A DNA stretch of 64,000 bases from G963662265 sp963668545 (GCA_963668545.1 OY764868.1:3658001-3722000); one strand, 5' to 3'; positions 50,528-59,639 are shown, counted from the stretch's first letter. The notes: generated from the sequence alone by a model not told the origin. Numbers and translations are program-made.

Positions 50528-51521
50528 TATGGAAAATACAGTTGTATCTGTGAGAAAACTTGTAAAGTACTTTCCCGTTAAAGCAGAAAAACTTTTTGGC
50601 TCAAGAAAAACACTGAAGGCAGTTGATAATATAAGTTTTGATATATACAGGGGGGAGATAGTCGGAATAGTCGGAGAAAGCGGCTGCGGGAAATCAACTA
50701 CTGCAAAACTTGTTCTGAATATGATCCCCCCCACTGCCGGTTCAGTATTGTTTAATAATAAAGATATAACGAAATTAAATCCTTCCAAATGGAGAGCCAT
50801 GAGGCTGAATATGCAGATGATTTTCCAGGATCCGCTTGGCGCTCTTGATCCCTACGTATCAATAGGAAAGCAGATCCAGGAACCGCTTGATATACATAAT
50901 ATCGGGAACCTGAAAGAAAGAAAAAACAAGGTTCTTAATGCTCTTGATGCAGTCAGTATGCAGAAACACATGTATGACAGGTATCCTCATGAAATTAGCG
51001 GAGGGCAGAGGCAGAGAGCTGTTCTTGCAAGGGCATTAATAGTTGAACCTGAGCTTCTTGTCTGCGATGAGCCGATATCTGCACTTGATGTTTCAATACA
51101 GGCGCAGGTAGTAAACCTTTTCAAAAGGATTCAGAAAGAGCTTGGTATTACTTTCATGTTTATCAGCCATGATTTAAGGATTGTAAAGCATCTATGTAAC
51201 CGTGTTGTGGTTATGTATCTGGGAAAAATTGTTGAAGAGGCTGACAGTGCTGAACTTTATTCCAATACGCTTCATCCCTATACAAAAGCTCTTATTTCTT
51301 CAATTCCTCTTCCGAAACCTGTGAGGGAGAAAGAGAGGATCATCCTTGAGGGGGATCCTCCAAGTCCGGTTGATTTGCCTTCTGGTTGCAGATTTTCAAG
51401 CAGATGCCCTGATGCGATGGAGAGATGTTTTAATGAAGAACCAGAATTAATTGAAACAGGTGATAATCACAGAGTTGCCTGCTTTTTAGTAAATAAAGGA
51501 AATCACGAAAATGCATTATAG
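50514..51521 (+). CDS. ABC transporter ATPase, DppF/OppF type (second system)
   Basis: Starts at ATG 50514 (behind the G tract acting as RBS) or ATG 50529 (behind GGAAG). The roughly 330-335-residue ATPase has Walker A 'GESGCGKST', signature 'ISGGQRQRAVLARAL', Walker B 'LVCDEP', and the C-terminal 'CRFSSRCPDAMERC' cluster. It overlaps the upstream ATPase gene by 14 nt and the downstream permease gene by 11 nt. Confidence 0.92.
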   Translation: MEENNMENTVVSVRKLVKYFPVKAEKLFGSRKTLKAVDNISFDIYRGEIVGIVGESGCGKSTTAKLVLNMIPPTAGSVLFNNKDITKLNPSKWRAMRLNMQMIFQDPLGALDPYVSIGKQIQEPLDIHNIGNLKERKNKVLNALDAVSMQKHMYDRYPHEISGGQRQRAVLARALIVEPELLVCDEPISALDVSIQAQVVNLFKRIQKELGITFMFISHDLRIVKHLCNRVVVMYLGKIVEEADSAELYSNTLHPYTKALISSIPLPKPVREKERIILEGDPPSPVDLPSGCRFSSRCPDAMERCFNEEPELIETGDNHRVACFLVNKGNHENAL

Positions 51522-52443
51522 ATATTTTTTAATGAAAATACTCAGAGCAGTAATTACAATGCTTCTGGTTGTAACATTTGTTTTTATTGTACTGAGAGTT
51601 ACTGGAGACCCGGCACAGGCAATACTTTCTGAAGATGCAACAGAAGAGGAATATCAGCATTTCCGGAAAGAATGGGGCCTTGATAAACCTCTTCATGAAC
51701 AGTATTTTGCCTATCTAATAAATATGGCAAAAGGAGATTTTGGAAAATCATTCCGTGATAACAGAGATGTCAGAATAATAATAGCTGAACGACTTCCAAA
51801 GACAATTGTACTTATGTCTTCTGCTCTTCTGTTTTCTTTATGTATTGGTATTCCTCTTGGTATATATTCAGCTCTTCACAGGAATTCCATTGGAGACCGT
51901 CTGTCAATGGGTCTTTCCGTTTTCGGTTTCAGTATACCTAATTTTTTCCTTGGAATTCTGCTTATACTGATTTTTTCTCTCTGGCTGAAAATTATGCCGA
52001 GTGCGGGAAGTGATTCATGGCTGCATATTATTATGCCAATGGTAACGATTGGACTTGGAAAAATGGGATCGTATGCCAGGTTTACAAGATCAGCAGTCCT
52101 TTCTGTATTGAACAAAGCTTATATCAGGACTGCTGTAGCAAAAGGGGCAAGCCGGATGCGTGTTATTTACCGTCATGCAATGCCAAATGCGGCAATACCT
52201 ATTATTACAATTGTGGGAACAAGTATCGGTCATATTGTAGTCGGAGGAGTTGTAATTGAAAATGTATTTGCATGGCCGGGAGTAGGAAGGCTTCTGGTGT
52301 CATCAGTTGCAACTAGAGATCTTGCACTGGTACAGGGCGTTGTTATTATCGTCAGCATTAGTATGGTTATAGCAAATCTTCTTGTTGATGTTATGTACGG
52401 CATTGTTGATCCAAGAATAAGAATATCAAAGAAGGAGGATTAG
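51511..52443 (+). CDS. ABC transporter permease, DppB/OppB type (second system)
   Basis: The 310-residue inner-membrane protein has a typical first span, a shorter central region than its paralogue at 12576, and docking loop 'AYIRTAVAKGASRMRVIYRHAMPNA' in two halves (about residues 205-230). RBS AAGGAAA lies 8 nt before the ATG, inside the ATPase gene. Confidence 0.93.
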   Translation: MHYRYFLMKILRAVITMLLVVTFVFIVLRVTGDPAQAILSEDATEEEYQHFRKEWGLDKPLHEQYFAYLINMAKGDFGKSFRDNRDVRIIIAERLPKTIVLMSSALLFSLCIGIPLGIYSALHRNSIGDRLSMGLSVFGFSIPNFFLGILLILIFSLWLKIMPSAGSDSWLHIIMPMVTIGLGKMGSYARFTRSAVLSVLNKAYIRTAVAKGASRMRVIYRHAMPNAAIPIITIVGTSIGHIVVGGVVIENVFAWPGVGRLLVSSVATRDLALVQGVVIIVSISMVIANLLVDVMYGIVDPRIRISKKED

Positions 52444-52447
52444 TCAG

Positions 52448-53344
52448 ATGGCTGTAAATGAATCATCAAGAGTTCTGGTGGGGGTTATTTCAAACGAAAT
52501 CCTTATTAAAAAAATATTCAGGAAAGTTCCTCCTGTTATAATGCTGTCTCTTCTATGGCTATTAATAATATTTGTACTGGCAATATTTGCAGAAAAATTA
52601 ATGCCTCATGATTATACAGCAACAAATCTGAGAAACAGACTGGCTCCTCCATTTTTTATGGGGGGAACCGCAGATCATTTTTTTGGTACAGATGCGCTTG
52701 GTAGAGATGTTCTGAGCCGTCTTATTCATTCAATTCATACAAGCCTTCTTGTTGCATTTCTTGGTACAATGATAACAGCAATTGTCGGAACAACTATCGG
52801 TTTTGTTGCTGCACATTTCAAGGGATGGGTGGATGAAGTGCTGATGACTCTTGTTGATTTTCAGTATTCAATGCCTTTTATGATAATGGCCCTGCTTGTT
52901 ATTGCCTTTTTCGGAAACAATTTAATTCTTTTTGTCTGTCTTTTAGGAATTCAGGGATGGATGAGATTTGCCAGACTTTCAAGAGGGATGGCGCTTTCTG
53001 CACAGAACCATGGTTATGCTGTTGCTATAAAACAGCTTGGAGCAACTCCGGCAAGAATATATCTGAAACATATTCTTCCCAATGTTTCAAGTATTCTCAT
53101 TGTTCAGACAACCTTGAATTTCCCCCAGAAAATAATTGTAGAAACATCACTCAGTTTTCTTGGGCTCGGGGTCCAGCCTCCGAATTCAAGTCTTGGGAGC
53201 ATGCTTTCATCTGGTAGGGACTATCTTCTTACTGCATGGTGGATTGCAATTATTCCGGGTATTGTAATTTTTTGCACAACACTCTGCATGAGCCTGATCG
53301 GTGACTGGGCCAGGGACATGCTTGATCCTACTATAGAAAAATAA
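52448..53344 (+). CDS. ABC transporter permease, DppC/OppC type (second system)
   Basis: The 298-residue protein has 'GTDALGRDVLSRLIHSIH' (about residues 79-96) and the docking loop 'GYAVAIKQLGATPARIYLKHILPN' in two halves (about 188-210). RBS AAGGAGGA; 4 nt after the DppB-type stop. Confidence 0.93.
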   Translation: MAVNESSRVLVGVISNEILIKKIFRKVPPVIMLSLLWLLIIFVLAIFAEKLMPHDYTATNLRNRLAPPFFMGGTADHFFGTDALGRDVLSRLIHSIHTSLLVAFLGTMITAIVGTTIGFVAAHFKGWVDEVLMTLVDFQYSMPFMIMALLVIAFFGNNLILFVCLLGIQGWMRFARLSRGMALSAQNHGYAVAIKQLGATPARIYLKHILPNVSSILIVQTTLNFPQKIIVETSLSFLGLGVQPPNSSLGSMLSSGRDYLLTAWWIAIIPGIVIFCTTLCMSLIGDWARDMLDPTIEK

Positions 53345-53358
53345 TTACGGAGAATAAA

Positions 53359-54459
53359 ATGAACAGCAAAGCAGCAGTATTTGAAAAAGTTGGAGAAGAA
53401 ATAAAACTTCATTATTTCCAGGTCCCGGATAAACTGGAACCTGGAGCTATATTATGCAGAGTGAGGTTCAGTACAATATGCGGATCGGATCTGCATACTA
53501 TTACAGGAAAAAGAAACGAACCTGTTCCTCTTATCCTCGGGCATGAAATTGTGGGTAATATAATATCGCTTGGGAGTGAAGTTATATATGACGGATTTGG
53601 AAACATACTAAAAACCGGGGACAGGGTATCATGGACAATAATGGCTTCATGCGGAAACTGTTTTTATTGTAAAAAAAATATTCCACAGAAATGTATCAGT
53701 CTAAAAAAATATGGTCATACAAGTATTGATGATGATGAAATACACAGTCCCCTTTTAGGTGGATACAGTGAATATATTTATATAATGCCGGGAACAAGAG
53801 TTTATAAAGTTCCTGATTCAATATCTGATGATATTGCAGCTCCTGCAAACTGCGCTCTTTCAACAGTTGTCAATGCTGTTGAGTCTGTTGGAATCAAACA
53901 GGGCGACTCTGTCATGATTCAGGGAGCAGGACTGCTTGGATTAAATGCATGTGCTCTTGCGAAAGAAGCCGGGGCTGAAAATATAATTATAACTGATATT
54001 AATGATGATAGACTTGATCTTGCCGAGAGATTCGGAGCAACAGTTTCCTATAATCTTTCAAAAAAATCTGATAACGAAATTCTAAAAGATTTGAAAAATC
54101 TGTCAGGGGGGTTCGGGATAGATTCTGTAATTGAACTTTGCGGGGTTAAAAGCTGTTTAACACTGGGAATTGACTCTTTAAGGACAGGGGGCAGATATCT
54201 GCTTGGAGGTCTTGTTACTCCAGGCAATTATCTTGATCAGGTAGATGCGGACCAGCTGATTAGAAAGTATATCACAATCAAAGGGATACACAACTATCAT
54301 CCTGATCATCTTGGAAAAGCTTTAAAATTCCTTAATTCTGTTCATTCAAAATATCCTTTCGATGAAATAGTAAGAGTAAGTTACAGTCTGGATGATATAA
54401 ATGAAGCAGTAAAAACTGCTTCCTCCGGTAAATATATCAGAGTTGGAATCAGGCCATAA
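53359..54459 (+). CDS. Zinc-dependent medium-chain dehydrogenase (paralogue of 24858)
   Basis: The 366-residue enzyme has catalytic zinc motif 'STICGSDLHT', 'ILGHEIVGN', the structural cluster 'CGNCFYCKKNIPQKC' and nucleotide-binding 'IQGAGLLGLNA'. It is clearly the same clade as the dehydrogenase in the TRAP operon (24858). It is the last gene of the isomerase-Opp operon. RBS CGGAG. Likely substrate: an alcohol derived from the imported solute. Confidence 0.88.
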   Translation: MNSKAAVFEKVGEEIKLHYFQVPDKLEPGAILCRVRFSTICGSDLHTITGKRNEPVPLILGHEIVGNIISLGSEVIYDGFGNILKTGDRVSWTIMASCGNCFYCKKNIPQKCISLKKYGHTSIDDDEIHSPLLGGYSEYIYIMPGTRVYKVPDSISDDIAAPANCALSTVVNAVESVGIKQGDSVMIQGAGLLGLNACALAKEAGAENIIITDINDDRLDLAERFGATVSYNLSKKSDNEILKDLKNLSGGFGIDSVIELCGVKSCLTLGIDSLRTGGRYLLGGLVTPGNYLDQVDADQLIRKYITIKGIHNYHPDHLGKALKFLNSVHSKYPFDEIVRVSYSLDDINEAVKTASSGKYIRVGIRP

Positions 54460-54707
54460 ATTATTCCGAAGAATTATTTGTTTACAAAAAACTGCAGGGT
54501 TGCTCTCTGATAAATAAAAGTTAATAATTTCCTCCTCCTTAAAAAAGTTTTTCAGCCCTGCAGATAATCTTCAGGGCATTTTGTATTTTATTCCAAAGAC
54601 AAATGGCTGGCTTTCTGAAACAGTATTCAGAAAAAATGTTTCAGAATAATAAAGAGGCTGTTTTTAAAAACAGCCCCAGCTTACTTTATTAAAGAAAAAA
54701 GTGAAAA
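54460..54707. other. Convergent gap rich in inverted repeats
   Basis: Contains CTGCAGGG (54492-54499) pairing with 54556-54563, a 9-bp stem 54613-54621/54638-54646, and a 20-bp palindrome 54656-54675 (GGCTGTTTTT/AAAAACAGCC) that likely terminates gdhA and possibly the operon on the other strand. Confidence 0.65.
54656..54675. terminator. Terminator between the dehydrogenase gene and gdhA
   Basis: A perfect 10+10 palindrome with A/T-rich centre; on the minus strand followed by a T-rich run. Confidence 0.6.
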
Positions 54708-56069
54708 TCATACATATCCCTGATCAATCATAGCTTCTGCAACTCTAATAAATCCTGAAATATTCGCACCGTCAACATAATTGCCTTCCTTGCTGTATTT
54801 TTTTGAATTTTCAAGACAGAGAAGGTGTATGCGCTTCATTATATTCTGAAGCTCAATATCAACCCTTTTCCTGTCCCATAACAATCTGGCGCTGTTTTGT
54901 GACATTTCAAGTCCTGAAACTGCTACTCCTCCTGCATTTGTAGCTTTAGCAGGACCGTACAGAATACCTTTTTCCTGCAGAAGCATTATACCATCCTCTT
55001 TTGTCGGCATATTGGCTCCTTCCGCTACCAGAATAATTCCGTTGTTTAAAAGGTTTGCAGCATCCTTCTCATTAATTTCATTCTGGGTTGCACATGGAAA
55101 AGCACAATCAGCCTTGATATCCCAGAGGGGATTATATTCTCTATCTTTCTGAACAGGGTAATATTCTGCCTCGGGATATTTTTCTGCATATTCAAAAATT
55201 CTTCCTCTCTTTATATTTTTAAGATGCATTAAAAAATCAAGTTTTTCTCTGTTCAAACCTTTTTTGTCAAAAATAAAACCGCTTGAGTCCGAAAGGGTCA
55301 GGACAATAGCTCCAAGCTCAACTAATTTTTCTGCAGTATAAAGAGCTACGTTACCGGCACCAGATATAAGACATCGTTTGCCTTCCATTGTCTGATTTTT
55401 AGTTTCCAGCATGTTACAGGCAAAATAAATAAGGCCGTAGCCAGTAGCTTCAGGTCTGATATGTGAGCCTCCCCATTCTACTCCCTTTCCGGTAAGTACG
55501 CCTGTAAACTGGTTTTTAATTCTTTTATACTGACCAAAAAGATATCCTATTTCTCTGCCTCCGACATTAATGTCCCCGGCAGGAACGTCTGTGTTTTCCC
55601 CAATATGACGGTATAGTTCAGTCATGAAACTTTGACAAAAGCGCATAACTTCAAGGTCGCTTTTCCCTTTAGGATTAAAGTCTGCTCCCCCTTTTCCCCC
55701 TCCGAGGCTGAGCCCGGTTAAACTGTTTTTAAAGACCTGTTCAAATGCAAGAAACTTCATTATGCTCTGATTAACAGATGGATGAAATCTGAGTCCCCCT
55801 TTATATGGACCAAGTGCGCTGCTCATCTCAACACGAAAGCCTCTGTTTACATGAAGCTCTTCAGTGTCATCCACCCACGGGACTCTGAATGAAATTACTC
55901 TTTCCGGTTCAACCATCCTTTCAAGAATTTTGTGATACTTAAACTCGGGGTAATCATCAATTATATGCTCAAGAGAGTGAAGCACTTCATGAACAGCCTG
56001 ATGGAATTCAATTTCTCCTTTGTTTTTTCGTGTAACGTTGTCATAAATTTCTTGAGATAAACCTACCAT
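54708..56069 (-). CDS. gdhA: NADP-type glutamate dehydrogenase
   Basis: The 453-residue enzyme interconverts 2-oxoglutarate plus ammonium and glutamate. 'GPYKGGLRFHPSVN' (about residues 86-99), 'GGGKGGADFNPKGKS' (about 121-135) and 'PAGDINVGGREIGYL' (about 162-176) carry the substrate-binding and catalytic Lys/Asp residues, followed by the nucleotide fold 'ISGAGNVALYTAEK' (about 235). Length and motifs fit the small hexameric NADP-dependent class used for ammonium assimilation. RBS AGGAGGAAAA before the ATG at 56069. Confidence 0.97.
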   Translation of the reverse strand: MVGLSQEIYDNVTRKNKGEIEFHQAVHEVLHSLEHIIDDYPEFKYHKILERMVEPERVISFRVPWVDDTEELHVNRGFRVEMSSALGPYKGGLRFHPSVNQSIMKFLAFEQVFKNSLTGLSLGGGKGGADFNPKGKSDLEVMRFCQSFMTELYRHIGENTDVPAGDINVGGREIGYLFGQYKRIKNQFTGVLTGKGVEWGGSHIRPEATGYGLIYFACNMLETKNQTMEGKRCLISGAGNVALYTAEKLVELGAIVLTLSDSSGFIFDKKGLNREKLDFLMHLKNIKRGRIFEYAEKYPEAEYYPVQKDREYNPLWDIKADCAFPCATQNEINEKDAANLLNNGIILVAEGANMPTKEDGIMLLQEKGILYGPAKATNAGGVAVSGLEMSQNSARLLWDRKRVDIELQNIMKRIHLLCLENSKKYSKEGNYVDGANISGFIRVAEAMIDQGYV

Positions 56070-56323
56070 TTTTCCTCCTGCAGGAACCTGTTATTCTTTG
56101 TTTTAACAAATATTAGTTCCGTATTTTTAAGCAGGAAATATGGGCATCAAATATTAAAATTAGATTAGAAAAAAGAAATATTCATATAAAATTATTTTTG
56201 GTCTTTTTATTAATCCTTTATGTTCACTAACTATAAAGCTGTGATGGAACAACCCTGTCTGGCTGGGATCACCTGCGCCAGTACCCTAAAGGGCATAATA
56301 ATACCGCAGGTACTGGTGAATTA

Positions 56324-56425
56324 CATCCTTGATTTCGCCGGCTTATCGCCTTCCATGGCTCGCCGGCATAGTTCCATCCTTGATTTCGCCGGCTTATTGC
56401 CTTCCATGGCTCGCCGGCATAGTTC
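56324..56425. repeat. Two tandem 51-bp repeats
   Basis: Units 56324-56374 and 56375-56425 differ by one base seen by eye (C/T) and are followed by the first bases of a third. Each holds two GCCGGC blocks and a CCATGG. Since 51 is divisible by three, frames stay open through them by construction. Confidence 0.9.
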
Positions 56426-56441
56426 CATCCATGGAACTAAA

Positions 56442-56502
56442 AAACCGGCCCATGGAGGTGGAGCCGGTTTAAAGACTGCTGCGGATGGATCAGATCCGCA
56501 GC
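56442..56502. other. Two adjacent hairpins
   Basis: AAACCGGC (56442-56449) pairs with GCCGGTTT (56463-56470); GCTGCGGAT (56478-56486) pairs with ATCCGCAGC (56494-56502), followed on the plus strand by TTATTTATTATTT, so this end resembles a terminator. They may belong to a small non-coding RNA. Confidence 0.5.
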
Positions 56503-56598
56503 TTATTTATTATTTATAGAAGGAGTAAAAGGTTTCTAAAACCAGACGGCATATCTGATCTTAATAAAGACCTGAAGTTTTCAGAGCTTTATTAAAAT

Positions 56599-56619
56599 TC
56601 CAGGCTTTTTCAGCCTGGA
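56599..56619. terminator. Terminator of the small heat-shock gene
   Basis: 8-bp stem (56599-56606 with 56612-56619; arm TCCAGGCT) with 5-nt loop; on the minus strand it follows the hsp20 stop and runs into TTTTAA. Confidence 0.7.
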
Positions 56620-56634
56620 GTTTTAACTCAAGGT

Positions 56635-57060
56635 CTAATTAACCTTGATTTCTATATTTTTAGGCTTAAGGGCAGCCTTTTTTTCAATATCCAGCCTGAG
56701 TACTCCGTTTTTGAACTCAGCTTTTATACTTTCTCTGTCTGCATTGTCGGGAATTACAAATGATCTTGAAAATGATCTTTCTCTTCTTTCCCTTATAAGC
56801 CATCCGTTTTTGTTTTCCTTTGTTTTTTCGTTTTTTACAGATGATATTGTAAGGAGCTTGTCATCAACTTTTACCTCAATATCTTTTTCTGTAAGTCCCG
56901 GAAGGTCTGCTTCAAGAATGTATTTATCCTCTTCTTCCCTTACATCAACTGCAGGATGCTGAAAATCATATTCCCTTGAGTTGTCAAAGAAAGAATCAAG
57001 CATTCTGTCAAAATCATTTAAAAGGTTTACTGAAGCTGCTGGTTTTACTAAATATCTCAT
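56635..57060 (-). CDS. Small heat-shock protein (Hsp20/alpha-crystallin family)
   Basis: The 141-residue cytoplasmic chaperone has the alpha-crystallin domain (about residues 35-130): 'PAVDVREEEDKYILEADLPGL' in two parts, the conserved 'FSRSFVIPDNADRESIKAEFKNGVL' region containing 'KNGVLRLDIEK', and a short C-terminal tail with 'IEIKV', the IxI/V-type oligomerisation motif. It binds unfolding proteins without ATP. RBS GGAGG before the ATG. Expression is probably from a sigma-54 promoter directly upstream, which is unusual for this family. Confidence 0.95.
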   Translation of the reverse strand: MRYLVKPAASVNLLNDFDRMLDSFFDNSREYDFQHPAVDVREEEDKYILEADLPGLTEKDIEVKVDDKLLTISSVKNEKTKENKNGWLIRERRERSFSRSFVIPDNADRESIKAEFKNGVLRLDIEKKAALKPKNIEIKVN

Positions 57061-57103
57061 TTTTTTCCTCCGAAAAATATTTTTTTGTTTTACACTTTAT
57101 ATA

Positions 57104-57120
57104 ATGCAAAGAGCGTGCCA
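57104..57120 (-). promoter_or_regulatory. Sigma-54 (RpoN) promoter of hsp20
   Basis: On the minus strand TGGCAC (57120-57115), five nt, TTGCAT (57109-57104): a full match to the -24/-12 consensus TGGCAC-N5-TTGCA. Transcription would begin near 57094, about 35 nt before the ATG. Confidence 0.85.
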
Positions 57121-57208
57121 ATTTTAAAAAAATATTATAAGTACTTGTAATGTAAGTATTTAAATTTTTTATGGAGGATTAAGGGACCACTGTTGTTGTG
57201 CTGATTTT

Positions 57209-57261
57209 TGTCATATTGACACTGTCCTGATAATCAGAACAAAAATAGTATCAATATGACA
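57209..57261. promoter_or_regulatory. Two palindromes upstream of the sigma-54 promoter
   Basis: TGTCATATTGACA (57209-57221, perfect palindrome around three bases) and TATCAATATGACA (57249-57261, one mismatch) have centres 40 bp apart, about four helical turns, and lie roughly 95-140 bp upstream of the -24 element. This is the expected placement for an enhancer-binding activator of sigma-54. They could also pair in RNA as the 3' end of the U32 transcript. Confidence 0.6.
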
Positions 57262-57337
57262 CATATGGATCATAATGAGGCATATCCTGTATCATTTTAT
57301 TCCTCAAATAAAAGAGCTCTCAGGATTTCTGCCTTAA

Positions 57338-59632
57338 TTACTGGAAATTCTTTGAAAAATTGAAATCTGAAAACTTTCCATCTGTTTCAGGTATGTTTTC
57401 AGAGAGATCGTAAAAGGAAAAACTGCAGAATCTGTTTTCCAGCCTGATACAGGAATCAGGGTAAAGATAGGTCATTCCCTCTTTCTGAACAGCATAAAAA
57501 ACATTTCCCCTGTCATCCCTTATCATTTTCCTGATTTTAAGCATGGCCCTGGTTGCAAAAATGAATGGAAGACCGAAAAGATAGATTTCAGTTTCAATCG
57601 TGGAGTTTTCCGAGAAGGTTCTTAACGCTTCCCTGTCAAGTTCTATCCAGCCCTGTGCTTTTTTCACTCCCCTTGACCTGAGGTAGTATGAAGCAGCGCT
57701 GTTAGCAACCGGAAGGGGGTATGTTATGCTTTTTTCGATATCCTTGTATTTCTCCAGAAGCTTAAGCTGATAAAGCGATGTAATCCTGTATTTTCTTATC
57801 CCCTTTCTGTAGCAGAAGTCTATTTCTTTTTCAAGCTCCTCCAGCCTGCTTTCACTGCAGAAGTGGGGAAGAACAATTTCAGAGACAGCGGGATAATCAG
57901 AATCCTCGTGATGGTCTCTGTAAAAACTTATTGATGAGCAGAATACTGTATCAGTTACTTCCTCTTTTATTCCTTCAATTTCTGATAATAATGTTTTTTC
58001 CGATATCTGAACAGTTCTGCCTGAAATTGCCTCCCTCTCCCTTTTATCAGGAGTTTTTCTGTATCTGCTCAGCTCTTCCGCGTTAAAAACAGTATCATTC
58101 AATGAAATGATATTTTCTGCAAACACTTCTTCTGTTTTATTCCAGAAACTGTTCTTTATTTTCTTCAGTATACTTGCAGGGATAAAAAAATCCCCGTCAA
58201 CTTTAATCTCTGTTTTCCCTGCCTCAAGGCTTTCAGAGGCTGTTTTTCTGAAAGCACTTTCAATAATTTCCGGTGTTGCCGGATTTGATTCAGCTTTCTC
58301 AAAAACAGAGAGGTATTCCCATGTCCCGTTTTTTTTATCTGTGCTGAAATTTATTTTAAATCCTTCATCCGACAAATTAATAGCCAGATCAACCTTTATT
58401 TTCCTGATATACGGTTCAAATTTATTTCTGTTTATTTTTACAGATACAGTTTCACCGGTTTTGTAGACTTTGCCGTTTACAGGAATCCTTTTACCGGTAG
58501 CAATTGTTACAATGCTTCCCCTGCCTGCCGATTTCACCTTTCTGCTGTTTTCCGAAAGCGATGTCACTGTAATTATGTTTTTTTCTTCCCGGAATCTGTT
58601 GTGTATCCTGATTTTGTCTCCAATATGAAGCCTGTCTGCTAGCCTGATTTTGAAAAAACCCTTCCCCGCTTCGCAAACCTGTCCTATTAATTTCCCCGAC
58701 AGTCCTGTTGTTTCCGGTTTAATCAGGCCCGGTATTTCAACAGGATTATAAAAACCGTGTGTAAGTTCCCTTGTGTATGACCTTGAGAGGCTTTTTATAT
58801 TATCACTTAAAATGCGGTTGTTTTTCCCTCCCTCTGAGTAGTAATCAAGAATTTTTCTGTATGATGAAACAGTGTTTTTTATGTAATCACCCCGCTTCAG
58901 CCTTCCTTCAATTTTTAAAGAACTTATTCCCGCTTCTATGAAATCCCATGTAAGGTCTGCAGCGCAGAGGTCTCCCGGCGAAAGAAAGAAACCTTCTTTT
59001 CCGTTTTCCGAATAAAGCCTTCTGCAGGGCTGCTTGCATTTCCCCCTGTTTCCGCTGAATCCCCCGAGCCATGATGAAAGAAGGCACTGTCCCGACAGTG
59101 AACAGCACAGTGCCCCGTGTATGAACACTTCAACTTCGACAGCTGCTTTTCCCATTATTTTCCTTATTTCATCAAGTGAAACCTGTCTTTCAAGAATTAC
59201 CCTGCATATACCCATTTCTGCAGCTTCCATTATACCTGCACTGTTGTGTATAGCCATCTGTGTTGATGCGTGGATATTTATTGACGGGAAATTATCCCTT
59301 ATAAGCTGCACAGCACCTGTATCCTGTACAATTACTGCATCAGGTTCCAGTAGTGACACTTTCCGGATCATAGACCCGAACTCTTCAAGTTCATTTTCCT
59401 TTACAAGTGTATTGAAAGTCAGGTAAAGTTTTTTACCCTTTTTTACTGTATAGTTTTTCAGCCTGGACATATCATCAAATGTGAAGTTTTCGCCCATCTC
59501 CCTTGCATTAAATCTGCCGAGGCCGGCGTAAACTGCATCTGCCCCGCTTTCAAATGCGGCAACTGCAGATTCGAGATTCCCTGCTGGAGCAAGAAGCTCT
59601 GGCAATTTTACAGGATTAAGTTTATCATTCAT
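57338..59632 (-). CDS. U32 family peptidase-like protein
   Basis: The ATG at 59632 (764 residues) sits 7 nt behind a -10 element; a Met 36 nt upstream is inside the promoter. The N-terminal U32 barrel has 'ELLAPAGNLESAVAAFESGADAVYAG' in two parts and the family signature 'EVFIHGALCCSLSGQC' with further Cys in 'GNRGKCKQPC', together four Cys that in characterised members (RlhA, UbiU) hold an [4Fe-4S] cluster. The C-terminal half matches the long collagenase-like extension. RlhA modifies 23S rRNA, so a tRNA/rRNA modification role is as likely as proteolysis. Confidence 0.9.
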   Translation of the reverse strand: MNDKLNPVKLPELLAPAGNLESAVAAFESGADAVYAGLGRFNAREMGENFTFDDMSRLKNYTVKKGKKLYLTFNTLVKENELEEFGSMIRKVSLLEPDAVIVQDTGAVQLIRDNFPSINIHASTQMAIHNSAGIMEAAEMGICRVILERQVSLDEIRKIMGKAAVEVEVFIHGALCCSLSGQCLLSSWLGGFSGNRGKCKQPCRRLYSENGKEGFFLSPGDLCAADLTWDFIEAGISSLKIEGRLKRGDYIKNTVSSYRKILDYYSEGGKNNRILSDNIKSLSRSYTRELTHGFYNPVEIPGLIKPETTGLSGKLIGQVCEAGKGFFKIRLADRLHIGDKIRIHNRFREEKNIITVTSLSENSRKVKSAGRGSIVTIATGKRIPVNGKVYKTGETVSVKINRNKFEPYIRKIKVDLAINLSDEGFKINFSTDKKNGTWEYLSVFEKAESNPATPEIIESAFRKTASESLEAGKTEIKVDGDFFIPASILKKIKNSFWNKTEEVFAENIISLNDTVFNAEELSRYRKTPDKREREAISGRTVQISEKTLLSEIEGIKEEVTDTVFCSSISFYRDHHEDSDYPAVSEIVLPHFCSESRLEELEKEIDFCYRKGIRKYRITSLYQLKLLEKYKDIEKSITYPLPVANSAASYYLRSRGVKKAQGWIELDREALRTFSENSTIETEIYLFGLPFIFATRAMLKIRKMIRDDRGNVFYAVQKEGMTYLYPDSCIRLENRFCSFSFYDLSENIPETDGKFSDFNFSKNFQ

Positions 59633-59639
59633 AAGTATT

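Larger units (their letters stand above)
56070..56634. other. Repeat-rich non-coding block between gdhA and hsp20
   Basis: The 565-nt gap contains a GC-rich island (about 56240-56510) in AT-rich surroundings, with two 51-bp direct repeats, several stem-loops and the hsp20 terminator (56599-56619). A frame of 99 codons (56220-56519) crosses it but has no RBS and reads through the repeats and hairpins. Confidence 0.7.

Noticed and set aside
56324..56425. CRISPR-like array
   Set aside because: Only two directly abutting 51-bp units with no spacers and no cas genes nearby.
56220..56519. 99-codon frame encoding repeated 'ILDFAGL' units as a protein
   Set aside because: No RBS, crosses several hairpins, and the open frame follows from the 51-bp repeat length being a multiple of three.
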